Under the pieces are notes generated by a model. The model had not been told where the DNA came from. It was given only the letters and a program-made list of their open reading frames with translations, and ran no database searches. A program made the position numbers and the translations under genes. Below, one piece after another: positions 60,190 through 64,000 of a DNA stretch of 64,000 nucleotides (its first letter is position 1; each line of letters starts with the position of its first letter). The DNA comes from Symbiobacterium terraclitae (lineage in GTDB: Bacteria; Bacillota; Sulfobacillia; Symbiobacteriales; Symbiobacteriaceae). The stretch is taken from assembly GCF_017874315.1 (NCBI RefSeq), contig NZ_JAGGLG010000011.1, positions 48,600 through 112,599 of the forward strand. Reading direction: 5' to 3'.

Positions 60190-60395
60190 GGTGTCCAAAC
60201 TGCGGCGGGCGCAGTATCGGCCGCGTCGGTTCCGAGCAATACTACTGCTGGGACTGCTGCGTCGAGTTCAACACCGCACGCGGCGCCGTGCGCATCTACC
60301 ACCTGGACCCCGGCGGGGATCTGGTCGCCGCCGAGGATTACCAGGGGGAGGCTGCGTCGGTGTTGACCGGGCCGACCCACGAACGTCGTCGATAG
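60186..60395 (+). CDS. Small zinc-ribbon protein
   Basis: A 69-residue protein with two Cys pairs, RCPNCGG and YCWDCCVEF, forming a zinc ribbon; the tail is unstructured. It overlaps the PRC-barrel gene by ATGA. Function unknown. Confidence 0.75.
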   Translation: MRCPNCGGRSIGRVGSEQYYCWDCCVEFNTARGAVRIYHLDPGGDLVAAEDYQGEAASVLTGPTHERRR

Positions 60396-60407
60396 GAGAT
60401 GAACACG

Positions 60408-60641
60408 ATGCGGTACAGCAATGGCGCATTCATTTCGGGGATGCTGGCGGGCGTGGCGCTGGGCGCGATCCTGGCGATCGCCCTCACGCCGCAGACGCGG
60501 CAGCCGATGATGCAGGAGATGGGCCGGATGGGCAACAGGATGCGGCGGATGTGGCGCGACCGGGGCGAGGAAATGGTCGAGAGGGTGGCGGACGCCGTGG
60601 CCGACGCCATGTCGGACGTCATGCCGGGAGACACGAACTAG
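60408..60641 (+). CDS. YtxH-like small membrane protein
   Basis: A 77-residue protein with one N-terminal transmembrane helix (FISGMLAGVALGAILAIALTP) and a Met/Arg/Glu-rich amphipathic tail, the pattern of YtxH general-stress proteins. ATG 60408 is 9 nt from AGGAG; ATG 60399 is adjacent to it. Confidence 0.75.
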   Translation: MRYSNGAFISGMLAGVALGAILAIALTPQTRQPMMQEMGRMGNRMRRMWRDRGEEMVERVADAVADAMSDVMPGDTN

Positions 60642-60644
60642 CCC

Positions 60645-61748
60645 GTGACGCGGCGTGGGCGGCGGGTATTGGCGGCGCTGGTGCTGAGCGGACTGGCTCT
60701 GGCCACCCTATGGGGGCTCTGGACCATCCGCCCGGTGCTGGCGCCCTTTCTCCTGGCGGTGGTGCTGGCCTACCTCCTCGCGCCCCTGGTGAGCGGATTG
60801 GTCGGGCTCGGTCTGCCGCGCGCCTGGGCGATCCTGGCGGTCTATGCGGTGCTGGCGGCGGCGGGCGCCCTGGTGGTCGTGAAGCTGGTGCCGTCGGCGC
60901 TGACGGAGGTGCGGCGGCTGACGGAGTCGATCCCGCTCTACTCCGCCCGGGCGCGCGAAATGGCCGACGGCCTGCAGCGCTGGGTGCGCGACGCGGGGCT
61001 GCCGCCGGAGCTCCGGGAGAGCCTCGACCGGTCGATCACCAACATCGAGGTCCGATCGGTGGCCGCCCTCCGGCGGCTGGTGGACGTCCAGACCCTGGAG
61101 GCGGCTGCCGGCTTCCTGGTCAGCCTGATCCTGGCCCCCTTCCTGGCGTTCTACCTGCTGAAGGACCTGGACTACTTCCGGGACCGCTTCGTCCGGGCGC
61201 TGCCGCGGCGGTACCGGCAGGACATCATCCGGCTGCTCCGTGACCTGGACCGGGTGATCTCCGGCTTCGTCCGGGGCCAGGTACTGCTGGGCCTGGCGGT
61301 AGGCGGGCTGGCCGCCCTGGTCTGCGGGCTCCTGGGGCTGCGCTTCGCGGTGCTGCTGGGCATCTGGGCGGGGCTGATGGAGTTCATCCCCTACGTCGGG
61401 CCGATGCTGGGGGCGGTGCCGGCGGTGCTCTCCGGGATCGCCCACTCCCCGTGGCGGGGGATGCAGGTGGCGCTGGCGTTCCTGCTCATCCAGCAGCTGG
61501 AGAACGCCGTGCTCTCGCCCAAGATCATGGGCGCCTCGGTGGGGCTGCATCCGATCGTCGTGCTCTTCGTGGTCCTCTCCGGCGGCTACCTGGCCGGCCC
61601 CTGGGGGCTGATCCTCGCTCTGCCCGTCGCCGGGCTCGTGCGGGTGCTCTGGACCTTCCTCGTGGAGCAGCTGACGGAGGTTCACCCGCTGCAGGTACTG
61701 CCCGCTCCGGCCGCCCGGCCGGAGGAAGAGAAAGGCCCGGCCGGTTAG
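60645..61748 (+). CDS. AI-2E family transporter (YrrI/PerM type)
   Basis: A 367-residue membrane protein with about eight helices. The C-terminal half has the family hallmark FIPYVGPMLGAVPAVL and LENAVLSPKIMGASVGLHPI. Family members export AI-2-like signals, organic solutes or Na+/Li+; the substrate here is unknown. It starts 3 nt after the YtxH-like gene, so it is translationally coupled. The stop codon falls in the loop of a terminator hairpin. Confidence 0.9.
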   Translation: MTRRGRRVLAALVLSGLALATLWGLWTIRPVLAPFLLAVVLAYLLAPLVSGLVGLGLPRAWAILAVYAVLAAAGALVVVKLVPSALTEVRRLTESIPLYSARAREMADGLQRWVRDAGLPPELRESLDRSITNIEVRSVAALRRLVDVQTLEAAAGFLVSLILAPFLAFYLLKDLDYFRDRFVRALPRRYRQDIIRLLRDLDRVISGFVRGQVLLGLAVGGLAALVCGLLGLRFAVLLGIWAGLMEFIPYVGPMLGAVPAVLSGIAHSPWRGMQVALAFLLIQQLENAVLSPKIMGASVGLHPIVVLFVVLSGGYLAGPWGLILALPVAGLVRVLWTFLVEQLTEVHPLQVLPAPAARPEEEKGPAG

Positions 61749-61755
61749 GCCGGGC
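61735..61755 (-). terminator. Bidirectional terminator
   Basis: GCCCGGCC/GGCCGGGC 8-bp stem (61735-61742 with 61748-61755). On the minus strand it is followed by CTTTCTCTT, so it best serves the gene at 61763; the loop contains the stop codon of the plus-strand transporter. Confidence 0.65.
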
Positions 61756-61762
61756 TGCTGCG

Positions 61763-62026
61763 CTATACGTGGCTCTTCGCGGGCTGATCCACGGTGTGCG
61801 CCATGGTGTAGCCCAGCGAGAACATCGTGAACGAGATGTCGAGCAGTTGGTGGTAGAGGGCGTCCAGCTGGGCGGTGGAGAGCGGCGCACCGCCTGCCCT
61901 GAGCGCTGCCGCCACCTCGGGCAGCCGCTCCCGAACAAGGATCTCGATGCCCTCGCGGGCCTGAGCGCGGTTCTCTGCCAGCAGTGTATAGGCACGGTCC
62001 CGGTAGACCCGGAGAATCTCTTCCAC
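61763..62026 (-). CDS. Small helical protein, unknown
   Basis: An 87-residue, probably all-alpha protein (EEILRVYRDRAYTLLAENRAQAREG..., LSTAQLDALYHQLLDISFTMF). No family recognised. GTG 62026 follows GAGGGGG by 7 nt. A good promoter (TTGTGC, 18 bp, TATAAT on the minus strand) drives it, and a terminator ends it. Confidence 0.7.
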   Translation of the reverse strand: MEEILRVYRDRAYTLLAENRAQAREGIEILVRERLPEVAAALRAGGAPLSTAQLDALYHQLLDISFTMFSLGYTMAHTVDQPAKSHV

Positions 62027-62058
62027 CGTTCGTCCCCCTCATCGTTTACATTACCACC

Positions 62059-62088
62059 ATTATACTCATATCCAATGAAAGGGCACAA
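62059..62088 (-). promoter_or_regulatory. Promoter for the gene at 61763-62026
   Basis: On the minus strand: TTGTGC (62088-62083), 18-bp spacer, perfect TATAAT (62064-62059). Confidence 0.65.
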
Positions 62089-62143
62089 GCACCGGAATGA
62101 TCCAGAGATGAACAGGATGTACTTATGCCGCTCCAACGTGAAC

Positions 62144-62172
62144 TTTACCCCCGAGCGAGACGTAAGCATATT
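62144..62172 (+). promoter_or_regulatory. Promoter candidate for the gene at 62194
   Basis: TTTACC (62144-62149), 17-bp spacer, CATATT (62167-62172). Confidence 0.4.
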
Positions 62173-62193
62173 ACGAAGGGGGAGGACGGGCTC

Positions 62194-62496
62194 GTGGAGG
62201 AGGGAAAGGTTTTCGATCAGTTCCTGGACCTGCCTGACGGCTACCAGGCCCAGCTGATGGTGATGGCGGAGGCGCTGCCGGGCGTCCGGCCTCATCTGGC
62301 CTACCGCAGCCGGGTCTGGCTGGGTCACGAGAGCGAGATGGACCCGTATCTGCACCGGTCGCAGGTCTGCTGGAGTCTGGACGAGGCGATCCGCACGTGC
62401 TACGCCATGCTGCGTCAGGCGGCGCCGCAGTGTTTCCACTCGCGCGCAGCGGTTGAGGCCGTCGAGGGTGTTGACAGGAAGCCGCCGACCGGATAG
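62194..62496 (+). CDS. Small protein, unknown
   Basis: A 100-residue protein (EEGKVFDQFLDLPDGYQAQL...VCWSLDEAIRTCYAMLRQ) of no recognised family. GTG 62194 follows GGGGGAGG by 7 nt; the frame is open further upstream to 62125 without a site. It lies 48 bp before the tRNA-Lys gene. Confidence 0.65.
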   Translation: MEEGKVFDQFLDLPDGYQAQLMVMAEALPGVRPHLAYRSRVWLGHESEMDPYLHRSQVCWSLDEAIRTCYAMLRQAAPQCFHSRAAVEAVEGVDRKPPTG

Positions 62497-62543
62497 AATA
62501 TCTTTGCGTTCGGCGGGCGAGCCAGCGCACGGCGACACAGCTT

Positions 62544-62619
62544 GGACCGCTAGCTCAATTGGTAGAGCAGGCGACTCTTAATCGTCTGGTTGTAGGTTCG
62601 AGTCCTACGCGGTCCACCA
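62544..62619 (+). tRNA. tRNA-Lys (CTT)
   Basis: 76 nt including encoded CCA. Acceptor GGACCGC/GCGGTCC, anticodon stem GGCGA/TCGTC and loop CTCTTAA give anticodon CTT; T-arm GTAGG-TTCGAGT-CCTAC. Confidence 0.95.
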
Positions 62620-62626
62620 GCTTTCT

Positions 62627-62702
62627 GCTGATGTAGCTCAGGAGGTAGAGCACGTCCTTGGTAAGGACGAGGTCACCGGTTCGAGCCCGGTCATCAGCTC
62701 CA
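62627..62702 (+). tRNA. tRNA-Thr (GGT)
   Basis: 76 nt including CCA. Acceptor GCTGATG/CATCAGC, anticodon stem CGTCC/GGACG with loop TTGGTAA (anticodon GGT), T-arm ACCGG-TTCGAGC-CCGGT. Confidence 0.95.
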
Positions 62703-62703
62703 G

Positions 62704-62737
62704 TGCGACCGCTTCCGATACGGAGGCGGTCGCTTTG
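62704..62737 (+). terminator. Terminator-like hairpin between tRNA-Thr and tRNA-Ile
   Basis: GCGACCGC/GCGGTCGC 8-bp stem with inner TCCG/CGGA, followed by TTT. It would separate the tRNA cluster into two parts or set a processing site. Confidence 0.6.
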
Positions 62738-62738
62738 T

Positions 62739-62815
62739 GCGAGGATAGCTCAGTTGGCCAGAGCACACGGCTGATAACCGTGAGGTCCCGAGTTCGAATC
62801 TCGGCTCTCGCACCA
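62739..62815 (+). tRNA. tRNA-Ile (GAT)
   Basis: 77 nt including CCA. Anticodon stem CACGG/CCGTG with loop CTGATAA (anticodon GAT), T-arm CCGAG-TTCGAAT-CTCGG. The acceptor GCGAGGA/CTCTCGC has an A-C mismatch at pair 7-66. Confidence 0.94.
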
Positions 62816-62820
62816 TGCTG

Positions 62821-62858
62821 TGCCGTCCAGCCATTTCCGGTGGACGGCACGCTTCGTT
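62821..62858 (+). terminator. Terminator after the tRNA cluster
   Basis: Perfect 9-bp stem TGCCGTCCA/TGGACGGCA (62821-62829 with 62841-62849), then CGCTTCGTTT. A TACAAT box at 62864-62869 just beyond may start rnpB transcription. Confidence 0.75.
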
Positions 62859-62903
62859 TCGGATACAATGATAACCTAATCGCTTTCCGACCACAGCTTC
62901 ATA

Positions 62904-63352
62904 TCGTGAGAGTTCGGTGGATGATCGCGCCGGGCAGATGGGGAGGCGCAAGCCGTTTCCACCCGGATGGCCGGTGAGGAACTTCCTGGCACCGCTTTCG
63001 GTGAAGTCCGAGTCTGCACCTGCAGACGCCTGAGGGCCTGTAGCCGGAAGAAAGTTGGCGCAGGGCGCAAGCCCTGGCGGCGCGAGCCGACGATGGGGAA
63101 GGCGGTCTCGCCCCACGGCGAGTCGCTTGTACCTGTAACGAGCTAGAGAGACGGAGGTCCCCCGGCGACGGGGGAGTGGCACGGGCAATCTCCGCCACGG
63201 TGCAAGTCCAAGTAGGCGCCTCGAGCGCGGGTAGGACGCAGTCCCAGGAGTAATCCGGGACCACGGTCTGGTCGGGCCGTGAGATAAATGATCATCACGC
63301 CGGGCCGTAAGGCAGGCGCACAGAACCAGGGGTATAGCCGGACTCTCACACG
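62904..63352 (+). ncRNA. rnpB: RNase P RNA (class A)
   Basis: Catalytic RNA of RNase P, which matures tRNA 5' ends. The conserved block GGCACGG-x-x-A-x-CTCC...GGTGCAAGTCCAAGTAGG (about 63177-63216) matches the E. coli segment GGCACGGUAAACUCC...GCAAGGCCAAAUAGG. Later, GAGATAAATGATCATC and ACAGAACC match the 3' conserved region. The ends pair as P1: GTGAGAGT (62906-62913) with ACTCTCAC (63342-63349). GAAGTCCG supplies the 5' P4 strand. The length of about 445 nt fits the class. It lies directly after three tRNA genes. Confidence 0.9.
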
Positions 63353-63354
63353 GT

Positions 63355-63390
63355 ACAGAGCTCTGCAGGTATGCAGGGCTCTGTATTCTT
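63355..63390 (+). terminator. Terminator of rnpB
   Basis: 12-nt arms ACAGAGCTCTGC (63355-63366) and GCAGGGCTCTGT (63373-63384) followed by ATTCTT. Confidence 0.85.
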
Positions 63391-63410
63391 ACGCGGGAGA
63401 GCTTGAGACT

Positions 63411-63668
63411 TCAGGTACCAGTCAGTTTCTCTGAGATCAAGAGGCGGATAGACGAGCAAATCCGTCGTGGGAAAATCTCGCTGTATGAACTACCGCCGAG
63501 CGAAATTCTGAGGTCCAAAGGCAGAGGATTCTCTCTAATGGCGATGATATCGTATTCTCCGTCACGGGTGTGCGTCGTCAGTTCTACTGAACAGCCGTGG
63601 GACTCGAACACGGATGCTATATACTCCTCGAATGGTACGAACGCCCGTGGGGGTATCTGGCTGTTCAC
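63411..63668 (-). pseudogene. Fragment of a Mrr-like/PD-(D/E)XK nuclease
   Basis: The 85-residue frame begins FVPFEEYIASVFESHGCSVELTTHTRDGEYDIIAI, which resembles the start of Mrr-type endonuclease domains (F-E-x-x-I-A...D-x-E-x-D-I-I-A). The expected E/Q-x-K strand after DIIAI is missing and the frame runs into unrelated residues, so the gene is probably broken. The start is unclear, and a separate minus-strand frame at 63686-63931 could be its disrupted upstream part. The DNA is AT-richer than the rest of the window, suggesting an acquired segment next to the tRNA/rnpB locus. Confidence 0.35.
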
Positions 63669-64000
63669 AGTCTACTCTCTAGACTCTACCGTTCACCCTT
63701 CTCAGCCATCACAGGGACCGGGGGCTCAAGACCCAGTCCTCTCTTCAAGACATCACTCAACACCTCTGGTTTGGCCAGCTCGTCCTGAGTGAGGTACACA
63801 CCTGTTACTGGCCACGTTAGAATCGGCATTAGTGGCCACCTAAATCCCGCACCTAGCTGGAAATAAGAAAAGCCCATCCACATCGCATGTCGAAGTCTGG
63901 AAGTGCTAGGAGCCTGTCCGGGTAACCGCACGTGAGATAGGGGCAGACTCCCAATGATTGGATATCAACGATCGTGCCTACTTCTTCATGCGCTGTCTGA
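63669..64000. other. AT-richer terminal segment without a clear gene
   Basis: Composition near 50% GC by eye. A minus-strand frame (63686-63931, ending TQDELAKPEVLSDVLKRG...) has no obvious ribosome binding site or family match. Confidence 0.4.

Noticed and set aside
62904..63352. Group II intron or other mobile RNA
   Set aside because: The conserved blocks, P1 pairing of the ends and 3' region fit RNase P RNA; no domain V or reverse transcriptase is seen.

Overview
The window reads as chromosome from a high-GC, thermophile-like Firmicute, most probably Symbiobacterium or a close relative. That placement is an inference. It rests on a SCIFF peptide with its radical-SAM maturase, a T-box leader, a possible PerR box at katG, Gram-positive Shine-Dalgarno sites (often with GTG or TTG starts), YwiC- and YtxH-like proteins, and roughly 70% GC by eye.

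Layout. 1-6800: a VWA protein cut by the window edge, then recJ, apt and a bifunctional rel gene, ending in a terminator. 6890-8030: a two-armed tandem-repeat array. 8110-13080: an M3 oligoendopeptidase, the SCIFF pair scfA/scfB and a beta-lactamase-fold serine hydrolase. 13080-20231: a decayed DoxX copy, an intact DoxX, dtd, two small genes, a metallo-beta-lactamase-fold enzyme, MarR, HemZ and a lipid kinase. 20236-24570: a promoter and T-box leader ahead of an S51 peptidase, hisS and aspS, which together look like one aspartate-sensing unit. 24892-34390: GNAT, LD-carboxypeptidase, an AT-rich orphan, katG, a fused WYL/BtrH-like ORF, TetR plus glycosyltransferase, and a VOC protein. 34480-35400: a 127-bp structured tandem array. 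35406-42911: a DUF4269-HIT fusion, a second DoxX divergent from an Hsp20 gene, a stand-alone small RNA (probable 6S), trxA, ltaE, an RNA methyltransferase, rarA and a SnoaL-like protein.

43194-46300 holds a phosphorelay set: response regulator, hybrid kinase with two receivers, and a separate HPt protein. 46462-56129: YwiC-like protein, a GH3 protein, bacilliredoxin, UspA, an unknown gene with a PASTA-bearing PBP, and an Rrf2-iscS-mnmA sulfur/Fe-S/tRNA-thiolation operon. 56140-57590 is a second two-armed array built on the same core as the first. 57594-62500: a lipoprotein, a nucleotidyltransferase, a PRC-barrel/zinc-ribbon/YtxH-like/AI-2E operon and two small unknown genes. 62544-63392: tRNA-Lys, tRNA-Thr, tRNA-Ile and rnpB. 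The final 600 bp are AT-richer and carry a nuclease-like fragment.

The most unusual content is the tandem repeats. At least seven arrays lie in the 3' flanks of genes, and several end at or inside a stop codon. Two arrays about 49 kb apart share a roughly 25-bp core, and in both the copies point outward from a central spacer in mirror-image arms with different periods. I know of no named element with this design.
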